Source of the DNA: Malachius bipustulatus
Taxonomy: Eukaryota > Arthropoda > Insecta > Coleoptera > Melyridae
DNA: 64,000 bases
Direction: 5' to 3'
NCBI GenBank assembly: GCA_910589415.1
Contig: OU342632.1
Coordinates: 16,495,507 to 16,559,506, forward strand
Positions 25,590-36,331 of the stretch are shown here, one piece after another. The notes under the pieces are model-generated. The model made no database searches and was not told where the DNA came from. It saw nothing but the letters and a program-made list of their open reading frames with translations. Numbering within the stretch: position 1 is the stretch's first letter; every line of letters begins with the position of its first letter. A program made the translations under genes and the position numbers.

Positions 25590-26277
25590 CAGGGTGTTTC
25601 AAAACATGTGTCGGAATGTTTAACAATGAAAAAAGGTGTGATTTCATGATGCGTTCTGACAAGAACAGTTCCCATTTACATGGGTCCGCAAACCCACGGT
25701 TTTCGAGATACTTTTTTTTTCACTTATTTGTTTTTTGATGACATATCAGGAACCGCTTGAGATATAAAACTGACTTTTTGTCACATTCTTTCATAAATGT
25801 TATTAAATGAGCCCTACTAAAAATTTTTCCATATGAGGGTAGCGGAGAATCTAGGATTGCTTGAATTCTTTTTTGTCCCTAATTTCTACGACACTGGAAA
25901 AATTTGAATTATGAATACACATTCAAACTGTCAATGTCGAGAAAATCAGCATTGTATTACATGTAAGTAGCAATATAATATTTTGTAGTGGAAAAAGTTA
26001 CTTCTTTTGTATTTTTTTATGATTTGTTCACAGCCACATAAAAAAACATAATTAGCCCCCAAAAAGTTTATATTAATGACAAGATGTGTACAAAAAATCG
26101 TCTATTTCAAACGGTCCCTGAGACATAGTCAAATAATAAAAAATAAAAATATTTTTTGAGACCCTGTATCTCGTTAACGTTAACATTTTCGAACCCATGA
26201 AAATAGGAACTTTTTATCTTAGAAAGAGGCAGGGAATCACGCTTTTCATTTTCCGACAAATGTTTTGAAACGCTCCG
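25590..26277. mobile_element. Foldback MITE, TA-flanked
   Basis: The left tip CAGGGTGTTTCAAAACATGT and the right tip ATGTTTTGAAACGCTCCG are inverted copies, each adjoining TA. The arms remain complementary well inward: TTTTGTCACATTC / GATGTGTACAAAA and AGGAACCGCTTGAGATA / TATTTCAAACGGTCCC-like. About 690 bases with no coding capacity. CAGGG tips with TA target sites suggest mobilisation by a Tc1/mariner-type transposase, but the transposase is not in the element. The arms are diverged, so it is old. Confidence 0.72.
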
Positions 26278-26499
26278 TATACGCAGATCGTGTGTTTTTA
26301 ATCTCCGTCATCATTGGGATCTGGAGAAGTAACTGTTACTATGAGATATCGAGTCTGGTAACTTTGAGAAAAGTTTCATTATTTTCCAAATACTTATCAA
26401 GAATCTGAAAAAAAATCTAGAATAATTTCAGTCGTTTCTGTGATATTCTGAAAAAAATTTAAAAATCAAGATTTCTTATTTTTGGCACATCTTTCTTAT

Positions 26500-26985
26500 T
26501 AGGCCAGTAGAATCGTCCTCAAAAATGTCCTCAGTTTGCGTTATCATGCACAAATTTTGTACTATACGAAATTCGATAGAGGACCATCAAGAGATGTTAA
26601 ATCCAAATTTGCAGCACCGTGCGATTTTTTTTTACCAAGTTATGCAGAAAAACATTTTTTTTCTATATTTTCACGAATATATTGGCTCCTATCTATCGCA
26701 CATAAGAAAATGACATATCATTCTCTTCATTATGGAATTACCTACATTTTTTATATACATAATTTTTTTGTTACACTGATGAATAAAATAAATATTGAGG
26801 TTTAAAGTTCAAAATTTGTCTTTCGAATAAGGTTTTTTGCAAATGACTTATTTTTTGCATTTTACCGTTGGAAAGCCCTTGTAGTTTTTTGAAGAACATT
26901 TAAATACCGTTACGTTGATTGATCAATCATGAAAATCCGATAAACGAGTCTCCGGTAATCCAGGCGCGAAATGGTGCATGTCGAA
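26500..26985. repeat. Left long inverted arm of the 4-kb element
   Basis: Matches 30005-30472 in reverse complement: GTTTGCGTTATCATGCACAA, ATTTGCAGCACCGTG, TATTGAGGTTTAAAGTT, GAAGAACA and GAGTCTCCGGTAATC are shared in order. The arms have diverged by substitutions and small indels, so they have not been homogenised recently. Long ORFs here (26525-26805) only reflect low-stop sequence. Confidence 0.8.
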
Positions 26986-27412
26986 AATTTGTATTTTATC
27001 CGTTTTTTTTTCGTTGATTTTTTTATCTTCTGTGAGTGGAATTTTAGTGGGTACATATTTTATTCATGAAAGTGAGTTTTTGTGTGATTATATTGAGATC
27101 TGTCAGTGCACAGCAGTATCTATGTCCTCAGAATTCGATCTAGTTTTTATTGTTGGTGACGATATTGACCTACTTGCTATTCTCACAGAACTCGGAAAAC
27201 ACGTCACTAATGTTTTTCTCAAAAAATTTGGAAAGGGGTCAGAAAAAACTGAATTCTTCTCTTCAACCAGCTTTAAACACAAGGAACTTGTCGACCACGT
27301 ACTTTTTATACATGCTTTTTCTGGTTGTGATACCACATCAGCTATTATCGAGTATGGAAAAACGAAATTGATTACAGCGTTGAAAAAAAATCATCTGCAA
27401 CAAATGTTTTAG
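26978..27412 (+). pseudogene. Remnant of uncharacterised arthropod 'HAFSGCDTTSA' protein
   Basis: The 144-codon ORF contains, from about residue 54, FDLVFIVGDDIDLLAILTEL, then LVDHVLFIHAFSGCDTTSA and a GKTKLI segment. The pairing of a GDD-x-DLL motif with HAFSGCDTTSA about 50 residues later is a signature I recall from large predicted proteins of unknown function, repeated in many arthropod and cnidarian genomes. Acidic residues in GDDID and GCD could form a metal site of a PIN/FEN-like nuclease, but that is inference. The first 40 or so residues (hydrophobic, MSKICILSVFF) overlap the arm end and are probably not native, so the N-terminal part is missing. The ORF stops soon after GKTKL; the downstream part is displaced to about 29320. 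Confidence 0.6.
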
Positions 27413-27436
27413 GTACTATTGTAAATAAAAAAACCT

Positions 27437-27612
27437 TCTTGCGCATCAATCGCAGAAATAGTGTATTTTTATGCGATTCAATTATGAATATTTTCACCGC
27501 TTTTTAAATTATTGGCTTTCTGAAATTTTCCATAGTCATGTCATGTTAGCGTAGTGCTTTAATGTGAAAAATTTTCTGTGATAATTTCATTTCATTTCGT
27601 TTCAACACGTGC
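27437..27612 (+). repeat. Diverged dispersed repeat (copy B)
   Basis: Related in order and wording to 4247-4430; see that entry. It sits between the two protein remnants of the 4-kb element. Confidence 0.4.
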
Positions 27613-27659
27613 CTTAGAATGAATTTTTAAATTTAAAAATCAAAAAAATTGGCGCAAAA

Positions 27660-29063
27660 TTTTACAATTTTGTCCCTTTTCCTATGCCCGCCACTGGCTA
27701 ACTTTACTTGAAAAATACTATTTTTTACACTACCTTTAATAAATTCGGAAAAAACTGAAAGGAGAGTTTTGAAAACCGAAAGTTTGAAATTTTAGAGGAA
27801 TAAACATCATTTAAAAATATTAGAATATATCTCCGCCATTTTTATATTTGCTTCTTGAAATTTTTGAAGGTTAAATGCTATTAGTATAGTTGTCTACTAT
27901 CAAAATTTCCGTTCTATTCCTTCAAAAATAAGCTCATGAATGTTTATAGAAATGTAGACATTTTTACCCTTTTCCTACCCACGCCTCTGGCTTATTAATA
28001 GAAATGATGCAAATTGTATTGCATTAGCTCAACTTTCAAATAAGTTTATTCCAATCTTGTTAATTTTGTTTAAAAGTTTTTGATCTTGCCTATTTAGGGG
28101 TTCAAAATCTAGCCATTTTCCAAAAATTGAAAAGGCCGCCATTTTGGAATGTCTTTACCTATTTTACTCAAATACAGTAGACGACTACTTGAGGGTATCT
28201 TACTACCAAAAAAATTTCAGCGCTCTAGATTGAAAACTTCGACCAGAAACCGTGCCTCACGGACGGTTTTTTTTTCTGAAATTCGGAGGGACATCCTGTA
28301 GAAGTAACACAACTCTAGGAAAATGTTTTTTACGAAAATCAAACGTCAGCCCTAAGGTTTATAAGAGTAAAAAATTTCGTTCATTAATCTTGAAAGATGA
28401 AGCTACAGGGCGTTTTTAAAAATTTAGAGAAATTAATTTAAAAAAAACATCATGTAAAAAAAATCGAATATCTCCGCCATTTTTCTTATTTACTTTTTGA
28501 AATTCTCAAGGGTTGAAGTCTATTAGTATAGTTGTCTACTGTAAAAATTTCAGTTTAATTACTTCAAAAATGTGCTCATAAATTGTTGGACAAATTTAGC
28601 CATTTTTACCCTTTTCCTACCCACGCCACTGGCTTATTAATAGAAAAAATGCAAATTTTGTTGCATGAAATTAAATTTCAAGTCATTTACTTCCAATATT
28701 GTGAATTTGATATAAAACTCTTTTTCTATCTAGCTTATACAGGGGTTCAAAAAATTGTCCTTTTTCCAAAAATTAAAATGGCCGCCATTTTGAAACGGCT
28801 CGATCGATTTTGCTCAAGTACAATACCAGACCAGTTCTTATATATATCTTACTCCCACAAAAATTTCAGTCCCCTAGATTGAAAACTGCGACCTGAAATG
28901 AGATGACAAAAACGGGATATGGGGAATTTTGAAAGGACACCCTGTAGAAGTAACGCGACTTTAGGAATTTTTTTCAACGAAAATCTAACGTCGTTCTAAG
29001 GCTTTACAAGGATCCAAAATTTCATTCACTAATCTTGAAAGATAAAGCTACAGGAGCGTTTTT
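27660..29063 (+). repeat. Diverged tandem repeat, unit about 640 bases
   Basis: At least two long units and one truncated unit are present. The anchor CCTTTTCCTA.CC..CGCC.CTGGCT occurs at about 27675, 27967 and 28610. ATCTCCGCCATTTTT occurs at about 27828 and 28469, and ATTAGTATAGTTGTCTACT at about 27880 and 28521. CCGCCATTTTG..A, CTAGATTGAAAACT, CATCCTGTAGAAGTAAC / CACCCTGTAGAAGTAAC and TCTTGAAAGAT.AAGCTACAG occur in both long units. Units differ at many positions. They carry no ORF. The tandem block separates the two protein remnants of the 4-kb element. Confidence 0.8.
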
Positions 29064-29090
29064 AAAATCGAAATTTCGCGATTTTGGAGA

Positions 29091-29107
29091 AATATATATA
29101 TATATAA

Positions 29108-29138
<31 letters not shown>

Positions 29139-29167
29139 AATATATATATAAATATATATATATATAT
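29091..29167. repeat. (TA)n microsatellite
   Basis: About 77 bases of ATATATA interrupted at regular intervals by an extra A (TATAAATATA). The reverse-strand Tyr/Ile ORFs across it are artefacts of this repeat. Confidence 0.95.
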
Positions 29168-29274
29168 CGTGGGCAGGTGAATTTTGGAAAACCACTTTTT
29201 CGTGATCTGGGGGTCATGATCGGTGGACATTTGATGAGTTTGGGTGATTTTCGAAAAGTGATGTCGTCCTCAAT

Positions 29275-29302
29275 AGTGTATTTTTTTATTAAAAAATACA
29301 CT
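29275..29302. repeat. Short perfect hairpin
   Basis: AGTGTATTTTTTT and AAAAAATACACT pair around a tiny loop. It lies just upstream of the C-terminal protein remnant. Confidence 0.6.
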
Positions 29303-29319
29303 AAAAACCGAACCACGAA

Positions 29320-29935
29320 CTGATTGCGTCAACAGAAAAGAAGTCTTTATCGCTCTTTACGGCGGAAACAACGAAAAATCTTAAGACGAATTTCGTTTCA
29401 ACTTTTTCTTCCGCATGGGACAAAATAGGATCTTACTTCTACTTCTTTACCACCATCGGAGTCAGCTGCTGAGCAACATTCATTGCGAACTTGCTATCAA
29501 TTATCAAACACAAACATGACTTCGCAATATCTTGGAAGCGGAAACCTGGGCCTGAAGGAGACATAAATGTGGATCAGAACCCGTAATGAGCACCAAAGAT
29601 CCAATTCCATCTTCACTTCTCCAGGTTTTTTTCGTGTGCATCCATCTTTGCGGGGTAGCTTGTGGCTACAGAAAAGCAGGACTGAAGTGCTCTGCAGTTT
29701 GCAAGAACTGCTCAGGTCAAAGTTGTTTAAACGTCGCGGAAATCACTGACGACGATTTATGATGATGTAGCGATGATGTAGACATTTACGATTTGCCAAC
29801 CACAGTTCCCCTGCCTCGCTAAAGACGAGCAAAAAATTCAGACAAAATTTCTTGTGGAATATTAAACAAAGAAAATGAGGAAGAGCCTGGCCCATCGAAA
29901 CGAGCTAGAAAAAAAAATATTTTGACACTTGTAAA
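29320..29935 (+). pseudogene. C-terminal, cysteine-rich remnant of the same orphan family
   Basis: In shifting plus-strand frames: VFIALYGGNNEKSL, then a serine/proline segment with AAEQHSLRTCYQ, then MSTKDPIPSSLLQVF, then ACGYRKAGLKCSAVCKNCSG followed by QSCLNVAEITDDDL, a gap with stops, DVDIYDLPTTVPLP, and EEEPGPSKRARK near the end. The Cys cluster (A-C-G-x-R-K-x-G-L-K-C-S-x-x-C-x-x-C) resembles a CXC/CRC (tesmin-type) metal-binding module. It is the expected C-terminal end of the protein whose HAFSGCDTTSA part lies at 27118-27409. Frameshifts and internal stops make it non-functional. It ends about 70 bases before the right inverted arm. Confidence 0.6.
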
Positions 29936-29940
29936 AGCAT

Positions 29941-29990
29941 AGTATTGCCTTGATTTAACAAAAATAAAAATAAAAATAAAAATGAAACAT
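29941..29990. repeat. A-rich (AAAAAT)n tract
   Basis: AAATAAAAATAAAAATAAAA forms a short simple repeat at the inner edge of the right arm. Confidence 0.8.
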
Positions 29991-30004
29991 GTACAGCACC
30001 GACA

Positions 30005-30472
30005 TGCACATGTTTGCACGTAGATTACCGGAGACTGGATTATTGGATTTTCAAGATTGACATACCTCTGCACAGGCAATTGACTGTTCTTCAAAAAACT
30101 ACTAGAGCTTTCCAGCGTTAAAAAGCAAAAAAAATAAGTTATTTGCAAAAAACCTAATTCGAAAGACAAATTTTTAACTTTAAACCTCAATATTTTTTTT
30201 ATTATCAGTGTAACAAAAATAATATTTGTATAAAAAATGTAGGTAATTCCATAACGAAGAGAATTATATGTCATTTGCTAATTTGAAATAGATAAGAACC
30301 GAGATATTCGTAAAAATATAAAAAAAAAGTTTTTTTGCATAACTTGGTAAAAAAAAATCACACGGTGCTGCAAATTTGGATTTAACATTTCCTAATGATC
30401 ATCTATCGAATTTCGTATAGTACAAAATTTGTGCATGCTAACGCAAACTCAAAATACCATTCTACTGGCCTA
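30005..30472. repeat. Right long inverted arm of the 4-kb element
   Basis: Reverse-complement partner of 26500-26985, ending in ATTCTACTGGCCTA. The reverse-strand ORF 29819-30274 mixes this arm and the adjacent fossil and is not a gene. Confidence 0.8.
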
Positions 30473-30675
30473 TATTTGTGAAAAAAATTTTTGTACCAAG
30501 GCTTGCATAAGTCGTTATGAGGTAGCCATCGCAAAAAATTTCAAAAGCAACAGCAAAAGCTAGACTGAATATTTGGACTCGTAGTCTTAAAGGAAGAAAG
30601 CAGGCATTTTTTCAAAGATGTATAAATAAAATTTACCTATGCTGTCAACCCTTACTTCGTAGAATCTCTGCATGC

Positions 30676-30725
30676 ATACTGATGGATGATAAAACATTGA
30701 TGTTTTATTTATCATCCATCAGTAT
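30676..30725. repeat. 50-bp near-perfect palindrome
   Basis: ATACTGATGGATGATAAA and TTTATCATCCATCAGTAT pair perfectly over 18 bases, then ACAT/ATGT with a four-base offset. Tight stem-loop in otherwise unremarkable DNA. Could be a tiny foldback remnant or a structured RNA. Confidence 0.75.
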
Positions 30726-32130
30726 AAAGATGTATACAACCAGAAAGGTGATCGTGTAACATTAGGGAAGAAAGTTTAGTTATAGGAATCATTTTTTAAA
30801 TACTATTGCTGTCAAAATTAAATACCAACATGCACGTATGGTGCGAAACATCCATTAGCAAATGCCCAAAATGAATCTCAATCTGCAGCGATGAACCAAC
30901 ATAGACCAGAAGACTTATTGTCGATGACTAAAAGCTCAGTAACGTGGAAGGTTGCACTTCCATATCCGTAATAAAATATTTAAATGTTGTATTGTTCGGA
31001 TCTGGAATTAGGTCATTACCAGCTGCTACCGTGTGTATGTACCTACATAATATATAATATAAGAAAAGCACAACAATAAAATCCAAATAAATCTACTAAT
31101 GCATACTCTGGCGTGTTGTTTATAACGAAGGACACAGTTACTTATATGATCGATCGTTAACATACTTATTGCAATTATCATAAATCCTTTTAAATGTTGG
31201 TTTACATATCGCAGTAATAAATTTTCAGTAGTACTTAGTTCCCAAATGTGCACATAATTGTTTCAGAATACTATGAAGGACATGCATTTAACAACCTTTT
31301 GGTCTTTAGGTCTATAGGATAGCAGGATCTTTCAGAAATCTTTACTTGATTAGTTGAGGAAAAAGGCGACCGATAGAAAATTTCAACAAATGCTTGCTGC
31401 ATTTTTCATATAGCTTACAATTTTTATAAATTTTAAATTTATCTATTCTATCAGCTTGACAATCACCTTACTTCTTGGCTGCATAATGTCAATGAACCAA
31501 TGTCAATGCACAACCCTTCGGTCAGTTAACAAGCGATTATACATCCTCCTATCGGTCTTCCAAAGAGATAAGATTTCTGTGCAGCATGTGGCTGGATTGG
31601 TGGTGACTTCGCTCGCAACTCAGTATGCGTAGTATTTCCTCGGATTTCTTCGAAATTACCGCATCCGACATGTAGGACGAAAAATCGCATCGTGCTCAAA
31701 CGCTTTTATAGTTTGATGATGGAACCGCAAAAAAATATTTTAAGTTTATGTTCTCTTTCTGTCATAAAATTATTTTGATTTTGCTATTTTTGATAATCTA
31801 CAGAAATTTCAATGATCCCCTGTTTTAAAAAGTTTGAAGTTTCAGTTCAACTTACAGGAAAAACAACTTCAAAAATTATAAAAGCTGCATCGGTGAGTGA
31901 TGTCCGAACCTGCCCCCGGTTTGTCCGGAGATGCCCATCTTTTTTTTATTCAAAAATATCCAAAATCAAACGTACTAACGAGATTTAAACCGAACCAGGC
32001 AACAGTTAAAAGTCAAGTTTTCTCAAAATACTCAAAAATATCCAATGTTTTATTACATTATACTAACAATCAAGTTTTGAAAAAAACTGTCCGAAGGTGC
32101 CCCGGTCTTCCTTATAGATAATGAATTCCT
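30726..32130. other. Non-coding stretch with a small diverged direct repeat
   Basis: No gene is supported. At about 31899 and 32089 the words TGTCCGAACCTGCCCCCGGT and TGTCCGAAGGTGCCCCGGT recur in direct orientation about 190 bases apart, bounding an ORF of 74 codons (31897-32121) without recognised domain. The paired words may be the ends of a small repeat unit. Confidence 0.35.
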
Positions 32131-32133
32131 ATT

Positions 32134-32720
32134 ATACAGGGTGAATCAACTCGATTTAGACAATGGTAAAAGGCATGCAGATCTCGTCAAGGCGGAACTT
32201 TTTTCATTTACAGCTTTGAATTTTTATTTTGGCTTTGAACCCTCGTTGGTGAAATATGTCCAACTTCCTGTTTTGTTTTTTGGCTCTACTTTTATCATTA
32301 TTAATCTTTCGAAAAAAAAGTCAATTTTGCAAGGTCCTTTTCTTGCATATTAACATATTTAAGTTTAGTTTCTATCTCTGTTGGATTGAAGCTAGCGACA
32401 TGCCCAACCTTTTGTTAGAAATGCTGGTTTAAATGTTTTGTCGTGCACTTTTTGGCATGGTGATATTTTGGATCCAATAGAGATAGAAACTGAATTTCAA
32501 TATGCAACTTGTCACTGAAGATAAAGAGTTTCCAAATCCTATTTTAGTTTAGGGTGAAGGTAAAAATGTTGGAACTAAAGCAAAAAAAAACTTTATTCCA
32601 GGAATATTTTTGCAAGAAGGGCTTAAATCCAAAAACTTTATTAAACAACAAAAACGTTTCGTCTTGATGAGGTTTAAATACAGTTTTACCGTTCTCTTAT
32701 ACCGGTTGATTCACCTCGTA
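32134..32720. mobile_element. Foldback MITE, TA-flanked
   Basis: The tips TACAGGGTGAATCAACTCG and CCGGTTGATTCACCTCGTA are inverted copies next to TA. Further inward TTAGTTTCTATCTCTGTTGGAT (about 32365) pairs with ATCCAATAGAGATAGAAACT (about 32470). About 585 bases, no coding capacity. Old copy with diverged arms. Confidence 0.7.
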
Positions 32721-34760
32721 TATCAGCAAATCTGTTCACATAAAATATAAATCTATAATTTTGTTTCACGGGATAGGTACTATATTAACTACCTACATAT
32801 TAATATCTGGATATTTATGAGTATGTATATGACATAATCATTTAATTAGGTATTAGCAGTACTTCACGGTGATTACCTTGAATAATTAATCAAATAAAAA
32901 ATGAATTTAACTATGAGCTGCATCTTCTGATAATAGAAATAAGTTCATATATCATGGAAAATTGATCAAAAATATGCAGGAATATCATAAGTTAATTTCC
33001 TGAAGTATTTCATAAGACCAGAAGACGTTAAGAGTTAACAAGAAATTCCAATCTTCATTATACCTACTCGTATAATAGTATGAAATATTTAGCGAAAACT
33101 CATGTTTTATACCCATAAATTAGAATCTTCCTGTAGACGTAAAAACTGAAATTTACATGCATGTCAGCAGAGGCATTATTGTCGGTCTTGTTGTGCTCCG
33201 AGTATAATAATAATGAATCATAAATATCATCACATCGTAGAGCAGATATGTAAAGATGCCTCTTATTTACTTAGCGAGGCATTTTGTATAATAAGCGGCT
33301 GGATAGTATCCTGCAGGCGTCGCGAATCTATTAACTTCACTATGCTGCAATACTCAGTGCAGAATAAATACTAAAACAAAATAAATAAACAGCGAGCACA
33401 CAATGCGCAGTACCTACATGAGGGAATACAACAAGATAGAAAAATTCAAATCGAACTATTTTCCATAAACCCCGAGAGCTCCTTTTCAATCCACTGCGTT
33501 ACTATGGCAATATATGTATAACAATGCAGCAATTGGTCACTACGAGAAGTAAATCTGTACAGCAGAGCATCACTGATTTAGTCCTTAAATCTCAACTAGA
33601 ATATATTGTTAACACGAAAAATACAGAGAATGATTAAGTACTTAAAATTATATGGTAACTTCCTAAAATTTTAACATCCTTGTTGTTAGTTATTATTTAA
33701 CTTTCTCCAGATCTAGCAGCGTGTCCAGAAACAACGACCAACGTCCTTGCGTTTCGTAAGAACGTGCATATTTGAAATGCAAATGATCCTTTTGTATTAT
33801 AAACGGAATTGATATAGTGCAATACCTGGCTCCGGACTGGGAGGAAAAAATCTTAAACCGTTTGCCACGCTATCGAAGACAATATACATGGAAGTAGAAG
33901 ATTGATAGAGGCCGGACAAGGACGCCGGACTAGATTGGCAACCGTTATGTGATCAAGGTGATTTCCTAGGTCAATAATTGTACCTACGACTTGGATTGGG
34001 TTAGTCTTTCTTGAAAATTTCGTGAATATTTCATCACATGGTTAATATTTTAGCGTTATGTCAAAATTTGCGCAGTTTTCTTTAATTCAAAAATCTTAGA
34101 AAAAGTAGGAGGTGACCATACTCTGGTAATATTTTGAAAGTTCGAAAAGAATAAAATTTACCTCCCTCATTCTTTCTCCTTAATGCATATTTTTAGTAAC
34201 AAAAAAGCGCACACAAAAAAAGTGATAAGCTGAACTGCTTGAAAAATATATTTTTTTAATTTCCTTGACCAAATTGTTTTCAACGATACCCCGCATGCCC
34301 CGATACAATAAAAATCCATTATTAGGGTAGGTACCTAATTTTTTGCCTCGAAGTTTTACAGAAATTTTTTGAAAATTTTTACTTCGGGGCAGTTGTGGGC
34401 TAGGAGACTTTGAGCGGTGTTAAATTGCATTTTGATGCCTCTGTCCGCAGGTCTGAGCAAATCGTCGCAAGGTGAAGCACATTCTCATTCCAGTTTCGCA
34501 GTTTGGTTTAAAGAAAAGAAGATCTGCTACGGGCTTTCCGATTAAGTCAGTTTCGGCGACCTTTATTGTTAAAACGTATCTACCTTTTTTGTGCGACATA
34601 CAAGTGTTGTCATAATTCTGTTCCATTACTTATGTTTTTAAAGTTTCGAAATAATACCAACTTGCTGCTAAGATGTTGATGAAAATGGTACTACTGCAAA
34701 AAATTGATTAAAATGCCAAATTTAATTTTTTTTGCGGTTATTCTGGTACTTTATTTATTC
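32721..34760. other. Non-coding stretch
   Basis: No gene or convincing repeat is seen. The reverse ORF 34420-34626 (68 codons) has somewhat balanced composition but no recognisable domain. Confidence 0.4.
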
Positions 34761-34764
34761 GTTA

Positions 34765-36215
34765 TACAGGGTTGTATATCATAAATATATCGACGAACTT
34801 TTAAGGTAGTAGGGGGCCTAAAAACAAACATTTTTTTCATTAAAAATTTTATAAAAACGCTTCTTTTTTGAGATACAGGGTGTTAAAATAAAAATAAATA
34901 TACAGGGTGTTAAGAAAATGGCGGATAAACTCTTCAGTACATTGTAGGGGACACCCAGTAGAGTACGGGAAAAATAATTAAAAAAAATCTGGTCTTCAAT
35001 TTGGTGAGATAAAAAATACCAAAGTTAACTTAAATATAAATATATTTTACTATCTTTGTTTTTTAGTATTTGCAAAAAATAAATGATTTTACAGATATAA
35101 AAAGGGTACTTTAATCGTTATCAATTGAAAAAATTGCTTAAGGTGTATTACTGGCTTGGAAAATTTAATAAGATTTTTTTTTCTTTTCTAAGATGCTGAA
35201 AAAAAAGCATTTGGCAACAACGGATTTGATACCTTGATTACCTACTTTGTTATAAATTAGACTAAATTACCAAATACCAACAGTTATCGTGTTAAACGTT
35301 GCCAAACTTATTGTTCAATATTTTGCTTATAATCTTTTAAAATGTAGCTCTGGATTTTTTTAAACTATTTTTCTCGTACTCTACTGAGTGTCCCCCACAA
35401 TGTACTGAAGAGTTTATCCCTCATTTTCTTAACACCCATAACTGATTTTGATGAAACTCGGCATCAACAATAAACAAACAAATATCTTCAATTTTGCTAT
35501 TTCAGGTTTAGTAGATGTCTTCTAGTGGCGAAAACATATTCAGGGTTTTATATTTTTTTTCGTTAACCCTTCCCTATCTTTTACGCTACTGGATTTATTG
35601 CAAATATAGAAACGTTATTAAATAGCCTTTACATTTATAAATAAAAAAGTATTGTATAGTTTTTTCATACGGCGCATAGTTTTTGAGATATTTGAAGTCT
35701 CCTTAGGCAATGTCACCAATCATTAAGTGTTGGAGATAACTTTTTAATGAAATCAATAATTTTGCAATGTAAATAACGCAACGTTAGCAGAGGAAACGTC
35801 AAATATTACAAAAACTGTGCGTCATATGAAAAACCTCAGCATACTTTTTTGTTCAAGAATAATAATTGAATAACGTATTCGCAATCTGTATTTGCAATAT
35901 AGTCAGTGGCATAAAAGATAGGCAAGGAAACTGGGGGAAAAGAAAAAACCCTGAAACCCTGATACTGTGAAATATCTAGAAAATTTAAAATATCAAAATT
36001 AAAGATCTATTTTTGTTCATTGTTCAAGCCGAGTTTCATCAAAATCGGTTCAAATTTACATGACTTATTTAAGAAAAACTGTTAAAAGTTTTTTTTTCTA
36101 CTTTTAACACCCTGTTTCTTGAAAACGTAGCGTTTTAGGACAAAAATGTTTATTAAAAAAAAGTTTGTTTTGACTGATGTCCCTAAAAGTTTGTGGGTAT
36201 ATTTATGATACACAC
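34765..36215. mobile_element. Foldback element split by another foldback MITE
   Basis: The left arm (about 34765-34890: ATATCATAAATATATC, ACTTTTAAGG, AAAACAAAC, ACAGGGTGTTAAAA) is complemented by the right arm (about 36080-36215: TTTTAACACCCTGT, GTTTGTTTTGA, CCCTAAAAGT, ATATTTATGATA). A further inner pair, GATGAAACTCGGCATCAACA (about 35454) with GAGTTTCATCAAAATC (about 36030), flanks the loop. An independent palindrome (34901-35439) sits within the left arm. No coding capacity. Confidence 0.7.
34901..35439. mobile_element. Inner foldback MITE, nested in 34765-36215
   Basis: TACAGGGTGTTAAGAAAATG and CATTTTCTTAACACCC form the tips. The arms continue nearly perfectly for about 65 bases (GATAAACTCTTCAGTACATT / AATGTACTGAAGAGTTTATC, AGTAGAGTACG / CGTACTCTACT). 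The arms match each other better than those of the surrounding element, consistent with later insertion. Confidence 0.75.
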
Positions 36216-36331
36216 TTTTTTAAGGAAGTATGATATGGAGATATCTATTGTAATTTTTTTACCAAAAACCGTATTAGTAAAAGTGAGTACTGTCCAATTT
36301 TTGTAAGAAGGCAAGAGTCTAGGTGTAAACT

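Larger units (their letters stand above)
26500..30472. mobile_element. 4-kb element with ~480-bp inverted arms and orphan-gene remnants
   Basis: The ends TAGGCCAGTAGAAT and ATTCTACTGGCCTA are a perfect 14-bp inversion, flanked on both sides by TAT (target duplication TA or TAT). The inversion continues as diverged arms to about 26985 and 30005. Inside, on the plus strand, lie two pieces of one uncharacterised arthropod protein family (about 27076-27409 and 29320-29935), separated by diverged tandem repeats and a TA microsatellite. The C-terminal piece ends just before the right arm, which suggests that gene and arms belong to one transposable unit. Internal deletion, tandem expansion and many stops show this copy is inactive. 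The transposon superfamily is not recognised. Confidence 0.68.

Noticed and set aside
29048..29316. Reverse-strand Tyr/Ile-rich ORFs
   Set aside because: They only translate the TA microsatellite at 29091-29167.
29819..30274. 151-codon reverse-strand ORF
   Set aside because: It spans the inverted arm of the 4-kb element and the antisense of the fossil C-terminus; no domain is visible.
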